DNA from: Rhodospirillaceae bacterium
Lineage (GTDB): Bacteria > Pseudomonadota > Alphaproteobacteria > Rickettsiales > UBA3002
Direction of reading: 5' to 3'
Assembly: GCA_947458525.1 (NCBI GenBank)
Contig: CANHAG010000005.1
Location: forward strand, 1 to 13,103
DNA length: 13,103 nt
Shown here piece by piece: positions 6,399-12,786 of this stretch. The stretch's first letter is position 1. Each line of letters begins with the position of its first letter. The notes beneath the pieces are model-generated. The model had not been told where the DNA came from, searched no databases, and saw only the letters and a program-made list of their open reading frames with translations. The position numbers and the translations under genes are program-made.

Positions 6399-8111
6399 GT
6401 GAATTTTTTCTTTCCAGCCAAGGCCGCACTTGCCAAGCCCCGCCTGCGATGGGAGGACAGGACGCCTTATAACGAGGAGTACGGCGATATTTATGGCTCC
6501 CGCGCCGGGGCGCTCGCAGAAACCGAATATGTCTTTCTTGGCGGTAACGGGTTTCCGGCGCGCTGGCAGTCACCGCATGTTACCATTGCCGAACTCGGTT
6601 TTGGCGCCGGGGTTAATTTTCTTACCAGCTGGCGGCAGTTTCTGACCCATGCGCCACCGCATGCGCGGCTTGATTTCATGAGTGTGGAGCGCGCGCCTTT
6701 TACGGCGGAAGAAATACTCCGTGCTACTGCCGCTTATCCTGAACTGGCGCCACTTGCCGCGCAGCTTGCCGCACGCCTGCCGCTTAAAATTGCCGGGATT
6801 CACCTGCTGCAATTTGACCGGGTGACGCTGACGCTTGGATATGGCGAAGCATCCGAAATGTTACCCGGCTTTCGCCGCCCGGTGGATGCCTGGTTTTTAG
6901 ACGGATTCGCCCCGGCCAGAAACCCCGATCTGTGGAGTGAGGAAATTCTCCGTCACGTGCTGCGGCTGGGCGGAACAATTGCCACCTACAGCGCCGCCGC
7001 CGCCGTGAGGCAAACGCTCAATGAGCTTGGCTATAAGGTGGAAAAACGCCCCGGCTTCGGCCAGAAACGCGCCATGATTCTGGCTACACCGCCCGCGTCA
7101 CCGCAACCCGCCTCGGCGCAGCGGCAGCCTGTCGCTGTCATTGGCGGCGGAATCGCAGGATGCGCAAGCGCGCGGGCGCTGGCCGAACGGGGCTTTGCGG
7201 TAACGCTTTATGAACGCGGTACGATCGCCTGCGGCGCCTCGGGCAATCCGCGCGCCCTGCTTTACCCGCGCCTGACCAAACACTGGTCGGAGGCGATGGG
7301 TTTTTATCTGAGTGCCTATAGTTACATGCTCTCGCATCTGCCGTACTGGGGCGTGGCGCATGGTACGCCCGGCCTCATTAAAACGGCGCACTCAGCGCAG
7401 GAGGAAGCACGGTTTGAACATTTCAATCTGCGTACCGGGGTGGATGCGGAGATTCTTCGCCCCATAAGCCGCGAGGAGGCCTCGGAACTGCTGGGCATGA
7501 AGGCTCCGGCGGGGGGGGTATATTTTCCGCGCGGCTGCTGGGTGGATCCGCAGGATCTCTGCCGGAAGCTTCTTGCCCACCCCGCCATTACCGTGCGTGA
7601 ACATCACGCCGTCACCACGCTTGCAGAATTGCCGGAGGCGCAGGTGGTGCTCTCTAATGCGTGGGAGGCGGCGCAGCTCGCCCCCCACCATAAGCTGCCC
7701 ATGGGGCGCTCCGCAGGGCAGATTTCCCTCATCCCCGCCGCGCAGCTGCGCGAGTATCCCGCCCGGCTGTACTCACACCGGGGCTATGCGGTTCCCGCAG
7801 GGGATGTCTTTCTGATTGGCGCGACCTATGACCATGATGACAGGAGTGGTGAAGTGACGGATGCAAATCACCGCCGTAATTACGAAGAGGCATGTGCCGC
7901 GCTTCCCGGCCTCTTTCGCCCACCGGAATTTGCTGCCTGGCAGGGGCGCGTGTCTTTCCGCGCCACCACGCCCTCGCGCATGCCTTACATGGGAAAACTG
8001 GCTGAGGGGCTATACATCAATGCCGGTCACGGCTCGCGCGGACTGCTGAGTGCCCCTTACGCCGCCATGCTTCTGGCCGAGGATATTGCAATCACCGCCG
8101 CAAGCGGTTAA
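6399..8111 (+). CDS. mnmC: Bifunctional tRNA mnm5s2U34 enzyme MnmC
   Basis: MnmC completes 5-methylaminomethyl-2-thiouridine at tRNA position 34: the C-terminal FAD domain removes the carboxymethyl group and the N-terminal domain then methylates using SAM. Residues 15-230 are the methyltransferase (DUF752 type): EYGDIY, the SAM-binding LGFGAGVNFL (66-75), and WFLDGFAP with the likely catalytic D168. Residues 244-570 are the oxidoreductase: dinucleotide motif VIGGGIAG (247-254), SGNPRALLYPRL (281-291), and the FAD-closing NAGHGSRGLLSAP (541-553). At 570 residues it is shorter than E. coli MnmC (about 668) but both domains look complete. The GTG at 6399 lies 4 bases after aceB with no clear ribosome binding site, which suggests re-initiation. 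It ends in tandem TAA codons. A run of eight G (7511-7518) occurs in the second domain. Confidence 0.94.
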   Translation: MNFFFPAKAALAKPRLRWEDRTPYNEEYGDIYGSRAGALAETEYVFLGGNGFPARWQSPHVTIAELGFGAGVNFLTSWRQFLTHAPPHARLDFMSVERAPFTAEEILRATAAYPELAPLAAQLAARLPLKIAGIHLLQFDRVTLTLGYGEASEMLPGFRRPVDAWFLDGFAPARNPDLWSEEILRHVLRLGGTIATYSAAAAVRQTLNELGYKVEKRPGFGQKRAMILATPPASPQPASAQRQPVAVIGGGIAGCASARALAERGFAVTLYERGTIACGASGNPRALLYPRLTKHWSEAMGFYLSAYSYMLSHLPYWGVAHGTPGLIKTAHSAQEEARFEHFNLRTGVDAEILRPISREEASELLGMKAPAGGVYFPRGCWVDPQDLCRKLLAHPAITVREHHAVTTLAELPEAQVVLSNAWEAAQLAPHHKLPMGRSAGQISLIPAAQLREYPARLYSHRGYAVPAGDVFLIGATYDHDDRSGEVTDANHRRNYEEACAALPGLFRPPEFAAWQGRVSFRATTPSRMPYMGKLAEGLYINAGHGSRGLLSAPYAAMLLAEDIAITAASG

Positions 8112-8114
8112 TAA
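8086..8114 (+). promoter_or_regulatory. Possible tRNA-Thr promoter over the mnmC stop
   Basis: TTGCAA (8086-8091, four of six matches to the -35 consensus) and TAATAA (8109-8114, three of six to the -10) are 17 bases apart. The -10 is formed by the tandem mnmC stop codons. A start near 8121 would give a leader of only a few bases before the tRNA, and the GC-rich discriminator CGTGACG is the kind seen at stringently controlled stable-RNA promoters. The match is weak, and co-transcription with mnmC is an alternative. Confidence 0.3.
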
Positions 8115-8124
8115 CGTGACGCGT

Positions 8125-8199
8125 GCCGCTTTAGCTCAGAGGTAGAGCAACCGCCTTGTAAGCGGTAGGTCGTCAGTTCAATTCCGACAAGCGGCACCA
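8125..8199 (+). tRNA. tRNA-Thr (anticodon TGT)
   Basis: A full cloverleaf can be drawn. The acceptor stem is GCCGCTT (8125-8131) with AAGCGGC (8189-8195), discriminator A8196 and encoded CCA 8197-8199. The D arm is GCTC/GAGC with a GG in the loop. The anticodon stem ACCGC/GCGGT encloses CTTGTAA, so the anticodon is TGT (8157-8159), reading ACA. The T arm is GTCAG-TTCAATT-CCGAC. G1-C72 and C2-G71 match known threonine identity elements. One oddity is an A-C mismatch in the T stem (A8175 with C8185). The gene starts only 13 bases after mnmC. Confidence 0.96.
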
Positions 8200-8280
8200 C
8201 CCGTTTCGCCCGCGCCATAGGCGCGGTCTTGCGAAACGGAGTGTCCTTTGAAGCTCCGTAAGCGCGCAGGAGGACGGGTG
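8198..8280 (+). promoter_or_regulatory. Structured leader RNA enclosing an AGGAGG site
   Basis: Several helices fit together with no gaps at the junction. P1 is CACCCG (8198-8203) with CGGGTG (8275-8280). P2 is TTTCG (8204-8208) with CGAAA (8232-8236), capped by a perfect 7-bp hairpin CCGCGCC-ATA-GGCGCGG (8210-8226). P3 is CGGAG (8237-8241) with CTCCG (8254-8258). The remaining single strand carries AGGAGG (8268-8273), and the P3 loop holds GTCCT (8243-8247), which can pair with AGGAC (8271-8275) and hide that site. Without P1, P2 extends to 8 bp (8201-8208 with 8232-8239) and competes with P3. P1 uses the last two CCA bases of the tRNA, so tRNA 3' processing would shorten it. No T-run follows any stem. 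I do not recognise it as a known RNA family; function is inferred only. Confidence 0.4.
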
Positions 8281-8346
8281 ATGTTCGTGCGGCACTTTGA
8301 ACCAGCCCCCCAGATTCTAATAGAATCTACCGGACTGCTCGGCTAA
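8281..8346 (+). CDS. Putative 21-residue leader ORF upstream of rlmB
   Basis: ATG 8281 lies seven bases after AGGAGG (8268-8273), among the best initiation contexts in the window. The ORF begins MFVRHFEPAP and ends at TAA 8344-8346, nine bases before the rlmB ATG and in the same frame. It has no signal peptide, membrane segment or run of one amino acid typical of attenuation peptides. A 7-bp hairpin (8312-8328) lies in its second half. I do not recognise the peptide. It may be a coupling leader for rlmB or a chance ORF; the ribosome binding site is the main support. Confidence 0.35.
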   Translation: MFVRHFEPAPQILIESTGLLG

Positions 8347-8354
8347 AACCCGGT
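8312..8354. other. Two adjacent inverted repeats at the rlmB start
   Basis: AGATTCTA (8312-8319) and TAGAATCT (8321-8328) form a perfect palindrome around one base. Immediately next to it, ACCGG (8329-8333) pairs with CCGGT (8350-8354), ending one base before the rlmB ATG and holding the leader-ORF stop in its loop. As RNA these could impede free ribosome entry at rlmB; as DNA the palindrome could be an operator. Both readings are inference. Confidence 0.4.
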
Positions 8355-8355
8355 C

Positions 8356-9102
8356 ATGAAAAGAAAACCGATACATATCTCGGATGCTTCCGCCGGTGCG
8401 GCGCGCTACTGGATGGTGGGGTGGCATGCCGTGCTGGCTGCGCTCAATAACCCAGAGCGCGAGATCAGCCGCCTGCTGGTTACCCGCGCGAGTGCTGAGG
8501 CGCTGCCGAAATATTCCCGTTCGCTTACGCCCGAACTGGTGGAGGGCAAAGAGATTGAGCGCGTAACAGGGGGAGACGCGGTGCATCAGGGCATTGCCGC
8601 ACTGGTAAAGCCCCTCGCGCGCGACGCGCTGGAGCCAGCGCTGGTAACTGGGGGCCCGCTGGTAATTCTCGATCAGGTCACGGACCCGCATAATATCGGT
8701 GCGATTTTGCGCTCGGCGGCGGCTTTTGGGGCAACGGCGCTGGTCGTTACCCGCGACCATTCAGCGCGCGAAACCGCCGCCATGGCCAAAGCGGCCAGCG
8801 GCGCGCTGGATCTGCTGCCTGTTGTGGAAGTCACCAATCTTGCTCAGGCTCTGCGCGATATTAAAGAGGCCGGATTCTGGGTGCTGGGGCTGGATGGGGC
8901 GGGCAAACGTGCGCTGCACGAAGTGGATACGCGCGGCACATGCGCCCTCGTGCTTGGGGCAGAAGGCAAGGGCATGCGCCGGTTGACGGCGGAAGGCTGC
9001 GACGAGGTGGTGCGCCTGCCCATGGCGCCTGCGATGGAAAGCCTCAATGTGTCGAACGCAGCGGCAATCGCGCTTTATCAACTTTATGTGAGCCGCTCAT
9101 GA
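8356..9102 (+). CDS. rlmB: 23S rRNA (guanosine-2'-O-)-methyltransferase, SpoU family
   Basis: RlmB methylates the 2'-O of G2251 (E. coli numbering) in the 23S rRNA P loop, using SAM, on the assembling ribosome. Its 248 residues match the family. Residues 17-86 are the substrate-binding domain (VGWHAVLAALNNPER, then DAVHQGIAALV). Residues 100-248 are the SPOUT trefoil-knot domain with motif 1 DQVTDPHNIGAILRSA (N113, R119), motif 2 LVLGAEGKGMRRL (E203) and motif 3 PMAPAMESLNVSNAAAIALYQ (S229, N231). Other SpoU members such as TrmH share these motifs, but the extra N-terminal domain favours RlmB. The ATG at 8356 suits the family, but no ribosome binding site precedes it, unlike the upstream leader ORF. 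It overlaps msbA by ATGA, which links rRNA methylation to the lipid A genes. Confidence 0.92.
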   Translation: MKRKPIHISDASAGAARYWMVGWHAVLAALNNPEREISRLLVTRASAEALPKYSRSLTPELVEGKEIERVTGGDAVHQGIAALVKPLARDALEPALVTGGPLVILDQVTDPHNIGAILRSAAAFGATALVVTRDHSARETAAMAKAASGALDLLPVVEVTNLAQALRDIKEAGFWVLGLDGAGKRALHEVDTRGTCALVLGAEGKGMRRLTAEGCDEVVRLPMAPAMESLNVSNAAAIALYQLYVSRS

Positions 9103-10862
9103 GCCGCCGCAAGAAAGATGGACGCGTACGCTCAAGCACCCTGCTCAAACGGGTGGTAAAAGCCTATGTGAAGCCTTACCGCGGGCGGCTTTTTATTGCG
9201 ATGGCCGCCATGCTGGTGGTCGCGGGCGCAACCGGTGCCAATGCCTATATGATCCAGCCCGTGCTTGATGGTATTTTCCTGCAGAAAAACGCCGATCTGC
9301 TGCTGGTTCTGCCTCTCATCGTCATCGGCATCACGTGCGTGCAGGCGCTGGCTGATTACGTTCAGACCCTCCAGCTGCGCTATGCTGGTCAGGCCGTGGT
9401 GTCGGACATGCAGGGCGATCTTTTCGCCCATCTCATGCATGCGGATCTCACCACCTTTCACGACCAGACCTCTGGCCGCCTCATCTCGCGCATGACGAGC
9501 GATATCATGCTGCTGCGCATCTCGGTTTCCACTGCGCTGACTGGCTTTATCAAAGAATTTTTTACGCTGATTTTTCTTGTCGGCGTGATGCTTTACCAAA
9601 GCTGGGAAATGTCGCTCTTTACGGTCTCGATTTTACTGTTTGCCCTGCTGCCGGTGCTGCGGCTTGGCCGTCGTATGCGCAAAGTGACGGATGCGACTCA
9701 GGCGCGCTTTGCTGATTTTACCAGCCAGCTTGATGACACATTCCATGGCGTGCGCGCCGTCAAATCCTACGGGCGCGAGGAATTTGAAATCTCCCGCGTG
9801 CGCCGTTCGGTGGCGGATCTGTTCGCGCTTTACTATAAAGCCGCGCGGATTCAGGCGGCCTCCGCCCCGGTATTGAATCTGATTGGCGGGGTGGCAGTCG
9901 CTGCGGTCATCTGGTTTGGCGGCATGAATGTGATTGAGGGCACCACCAGTACGGGGGCGTTTTTTTCCTTTCTTACGGCCATGATCATGGCCTACCGCCC
10001 GGTGAAAGTGCTCGCCAGTCTTAATAATCAGATGCAGGAAGGTATGGCCGCCGCAGGCCGGTTTTTTGACGTGCTGGATCGCCCCCCCGTCATCCATGAC
10101 GCACCGGGCGCCGTGCCGCTGGTTCTGGCCAGAGGTGAGGTCACGTTTGACCATGTGTATTTCACCTATCCCGGTGGCAAGGCCGGTGTTTTCGATGTCT
10201 CCTTCCATCTGCCGCCGGGCAGGGTCGTGGCGCTCGTGGGCCCTTCTGGCGGGGGCAAGAGCACGATCATCAATCTTCTGTTGCGCTTTTATGAAACCAA
10301 TGCCGGGCGCATTCTGATTGACGGTCAGGAGGTGCGTGGCGTGACGGTTGCTTCGCTGCGTCAGGCCTTTGCACTCGTGAGTCAGGATATCGTGCTGTTT
10401 GACGATACGGTTGCGGCCAATATCCGTTATGGGCGGCTCGAAGCGAGCGAAGAAGAAGTCGTGGAGGCTGCAAAAAAAGCCCATGCGGATGAGTTTATCC
10501 GCAGTTTGCCCGAAGGCTATAATACGCCGATTGGCCCCCACGGTGTCAGGCTTTCAGGCGGCCAGCGCCAGCGCCTTTCCATTGCGCGGGCGATTCTTAA
10601 AAACGCGCCCATCCTTTTGCTTGATGAAGCCACTTCTGCCCTTGATAACAGCTCTGAACGTGCGGTGCAGGAGGCGCTTGGCGCGCTGATGGCAACCCGC
10701 ACCACGCTGGTGATTGCCCACCGGCTCTCGACCATTCACCATGCGGATGAAATTCTAGTGCTGAGTCAGGGCAGCATTGTTGAGCGCGGCACACATGAGG
10801 CGCTGCTTGTCGCGCGCGGGCTTTATTACGATCTTTACCAGCTGCAGTTTGCCTCGTCATGA
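9099..10862 (+). CDS. msbA: Lipid A export ABC transporter MsbA
   Basis: MsbA flips core lipid A across the inner membrane, powered by ATP, as a homodimer with fused membrane and nucleotide-binding domains. The 587 residues are close to E. coli MsbA (582). Hydrophobic segments are visible at about 31-50, 66-84, 147-166, 170-188, 258-278 and 284-302, which makes six helices. The ATPase domain has the aromatic A-loop near 355-357, Walker A GPSGGGKST (381-389), Q-loop Q429, signature LSGGQ (485-489), Walker B ILLLDE (505-510), D-loop SALD and H541. The frame is open from 8940, but that 53-residue extension overlaps rlmB; ATG 9099, in ATGA with the rlmB stop, fits the family. A generic multidrug half-transporter would look similar. 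Its position beside DUF374, waaA and lpxK decides for lipid A. Confidence 0.92.
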   Translation: MSRRKKDGRVRSSTLLKRVVKAYVKPYRGRLFIAMAAMLVVAGATGANAYMIQPVLDGIFLQKNADLLLVLPLIVIGITCVQALADYVQTLQLRYAGQAVVSDMQGDLFAHLMHADLTTFHDQTSGRLISRMTSDIMLLRISVSTALTGFIKEFFTLIFLVGVMLYQSWEMSLFTVSILLFALLPVLRLGRRMRKVTDATQARFADFTSQLDDTFHGVRAVKSYGREEFEISRVRRSVADLFALYYKAARIQAASAPVLNLIGGVAVAAVIWFGGMNVIEGTTSTGAFFSFLTAMIMAYRPVKVLASLNNQMQEGMAAAGRFFDVLDRPPVIHDAPGAVPLVLARGEVTFDHVYFTYPGGKAGVFDVSFHLPPGRVVALVGPSGGGKSTIINLLLRFYETNAGRILIDGQEVRGVTVASLRQAFALVSQDIVLFDDTVAANIRYGRLEASEEEVVEAAKKAHADEFIRSLPEGYNTPIGPHGVRLSGGQRQRLSIARAILKNAPILLLDEATSALDNSSERAVQEALGALMATRTTLVIAHRLSTIHHADEILVLSQGSIVERGTHEALLVARGLYYDLYQLQFASS

Positions 10863-11518
10863 AGCGGCTGCTCAAATCTCCCGCCCTACAGTGGGTGCTG
10901 GCGCTCATCATGAGCCTCTGGCTGAGACTCGTGTATGTTACCTCGAAAAAAACCATGGTGATTGCGCCTGCCGCGGCGGCAGCCATGCGCGGCGAAGAAC
11001 AGGCGATTTTCTGTTTCTGGCACGGGCGCATGATTCTTCACCCCCTCATCAAGCCACCCGGGCGCACCATGCGCGTGCTGATTTCCAACCACCGCGATGG
11101 GGGATTGATCACCACCGTGCTGCGCTTCTTCGCTATTGGCACGGTGCGTGGCTCTACCAGCAGGGGGGGGGATCAGGCACTGCGCGAGATTTTTGCAGCC
11201 GTGGCGGCGGGCGATAATATCTCCATCACGCCGGATGGACCGCGCGGCCCCGCCCATGTGGCGCAGCAAGGTGCGGCCTATGCGGCACAAAAAACCGGGC
11301 TGAAGCTGGTGCCGGTCTGTTTCGGTGCCTCGCGCGCGAAGCGCTTTCGAAGCTGGGATGCGTTTTTGCTTCCCCACCCGTTCGGTCGGGTGGTGTTTGT
11401 GGTGGGTGAGCCGTTACGCATGACGGCAGAAGAACCTGTAGAAGCGGCCTCCGCACGGCTGAGCCATGCAATGAATGAGGTGATGAAGGAAGCGGATGAA
11501 AGGGCGCGCGCCGCATGA
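10859..11518 (+). CDS. DUF374 lysophospholipid-acyltransferase-like protein
   Basis: This 219-residue protein belongs to the DUF374 branch of the glycerolipid acyltransferase fold. A hydrophobic N-terminal segment (about 10-27) should anchor it to the inner membrane. Family motifs follow: CFWHGRMIL (52-60), SNHRDGGLI (76-84), RGSTSRGG (97-104), ISITPDGPRGP (121-131), GLKLVPV (147-153) and SWDAFLLPHPFGRV (165-178). The histidine of the NHRDGG segment is the likely catalytic residue. DUF374 includes LpxJ, a Kdo-dependent secondary lipid A acyltransferase of epsilonproteobacteria. The setting between msbA and waaA makes lipid A acylation the best guess, but the acyl donor and position are unknown. 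It overlaps both neighbours by ATGA and has no clear ribosome binding site, so coupling is likely. Nine consecutive G (11163-11171) encode part of the SRGGD motif. Confidence 0.85.
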   Translation: MKRLLKSPALQWVLALIMSLWLRLVYVTSKKTMVIAPAAAAAMRGEEQAIFCFWHGRMILHPLIKPPGRTMRVLISNHRDGGLITTVLRFFAIGTVRGSTSRGGDQALREIFAAVAAGDNISITPDGPRGPAHVAQQGAAYAAQKTGLKLVPVCFGASRAKRFRSWDAFLLPHPFGRVVFVVGEPLRMTAEEPVEAASARLSHAMNEVMKEADERARAA

Positions 11519-12786
11519 TACTGAGTCTTTATAAAATACTAGGCCTGGGGCTTACGCCACTGCTTGGCTTATGGCTCCGCCGCCGTGCCCGCCGCGGCAA
11601 GGAAGAGGCCGCGCGGCTGGGGGAGCGCTTTGGCCGCACGCGCCTTACCCGCCCCACCGGTAAGCTGGTCTGGGTGCATGCGGCAAGTGTGGGGGAGGCG
11701 CAATCCGTTCTAATTCTGCTTGAGCAGTTATTGGCGCAGTATCCTGGCCTGCATCTGCTGATGACCACCGGCACCGTGACCTCGGCTGCGCTTATCAAAC
11801 GCGCCGCATTGCCCCGCACCATCCACCAGTATTTACCTAGCGATATCCTGCCTGCCACCCGCCGTTTTCTTGAGCATTGGCGGCCGGATCTGGTGCTCTG
11901 GGCGGAGTCGGAATTATGGCCGGTGATGTTAAGCGAAATCCACCGGCGCGGCGTGCCGCTCGTCATGGTCAATGCCCGCATGTCTGAAGCCAGTATGCGG
12001 CGCTGGCAACGCCTGCCGCATTTTACCCGGCAGATGCTCTCGGCAGTAACGCTGTGTTTTGCCATGAGTGAGGAGGATGCGGCGCGTTTCCGCACGCTTG
12101 GCGCCGCAAAACTGCGCTATGTGGGCAATCTGAAATATGATGCCGCGCCGCTTGGGTTTGATGCGAATGCGCTCGCACAACTTTCTGAAGCCACGGCTGG
12201 CCGGCCTTCCTGGGTCGCGGCCAGCACCCACCCGGGGGAGGAGGAGTTTATACTAGCAGCGCATCAGCACCTGGTGAAGACCTACCCGGATCTTCTCACC
12301 ATTCTCATCCCCCGCCATGCCCATCGCGGCGGTGAGATTGCTGCACGGATTGCGCAGCAGGGCATCCGCTTCTCGCAGCGCAGCGAGGGACACGCCCTGA
12401 CTGGCCAGACGGCTCTTTACCTCGCCGATACGATGGGGGAGCTGGGGTTATTTTTCCGCCTGAGCGATCTTGTGTTTATCGGCGGTTCGCTGGTGCCGCA
12501 TGGTGGGCATAATCCGCTGGAGCCGGCGCGGCTCAACTGTGCGCTCATTACTGGCCCGCATACCCGTAATTTTGCCGCCGTTATGGAAGCGCTGCGTACG
12601 CAACAGGCCATCCGCATCGTGACGGATGCCGCAGGCCTTGCGCAGGAAGTTGCCGCATTGCTTGAAGATGACGGCGCCAGACTTGAAATGGCCGAGCGCG
12701 CGCTGAGTGTGGTGGAAGCCTCACAAGGGGCAACCACGACCATTCTTAGCGCCTTGCGCCCGTATCTTACCGGAGCCTCGTCATGA
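11515..12786 (+). CDS. waaA: 3-deoxy-D-manno-octulosonic acid (Kdo) transferase
   Basis: WaaA (KdtA) transfers Kdo from CMP-Kdo to the lipid A precursor on the cytoplasmic face of the inner membrane. The protein has 423 residues, the usual length, with an N-terminal hydrophobic anchor (about 1-21). Rossmann-like half one has WVHAASVGEAQS with the catalytic glutamate E61, MTTGTVTS (83-90), QYLPSD, and DLVLWAESELWP (125-136). Half two, of GT-B type, has VAASTHPGEEE (234-244), IPRHAHR (265-271), and FIGGSLVPHGGHNPLEPA (321-338), the sugar-nucleotide site. Whether it adds one, two or more Kdo units cannot be read from sequence. It starts on ATGA with the DUF374 gene and ends on ATGA with lpxK, within the lipid A block. 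Confidence 0.96.
   Translation: MILSLYKILGLGLTPLLGLWLRRRARRGKEEAARLGERFGRTRLTRPTGKLVWVHAASVGEAQSVLILLEQLLAQYPGLHLLMTTGTVTSAALIKRAALPRTIHQYLPSDILPATRRFLEHWRPDLVLWAESELWPVMLSEIHRRGVPLVMVNARMSEASMRRWQRLPHFTRQMLSAVTLCFAMSEEDAARFRTLGAAKLRYVGNLKYDAAPLGFDANALAQLSEATAGRPSWVAASTHPGEEEFILAAHQHLVKTYPDLLTILIPRHAHRGGEIAARIAQQGIRFSQRSEGHALTGQTALYLADTMGELGLFFRLSDLVFIGGSLVPHGGHNPLEPARLNCALITGPHTRNFAAVMEALRTQQAIRIVTDAAGLAQEVAALLEDDGARLEMAERALSVVEASQGATTTILSALRPYLTGASS

Noticed and set aside
8201-8239. Rho-independent terminator after tRNA-Thr
   Set aside because: The stem is strong but no T-run follows; the next bases are AGTGTCCTTTG.
8191-8296. Integration site at the tRNA-Thr 3' end (GCGGCAC repeated at 8191-8197 and 8290-8296)
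   Set aside because: The match is only seven bases, with no integrase or foreign cargo between or nearby.
8283-8345. Possible minus-strand tRNA or tRNA remnant in the rlmB leader
   Set aside because: The minus strand shows GAGCAGTCCGGTAGA and GGTTCAAA, which resemble tRNA D and T loops, but no D stem, T stem or acceptor stem can be paired.
8511-8556. Repeat-derived insertion in RlmB (SRSLTPELVEGKE)
   Set aside because: It recalls a common protein-coding repeat in other alphaproteobacteria, but the segment has normal family length and position before AVHQGIA.
8940-9098. MsbA extension of 53 residues overlapping rlmB
   Set aside because: It is out of frame within rlmB coding sequence and unlike MsbA; ATG 9099 gives the normal length and overlap.
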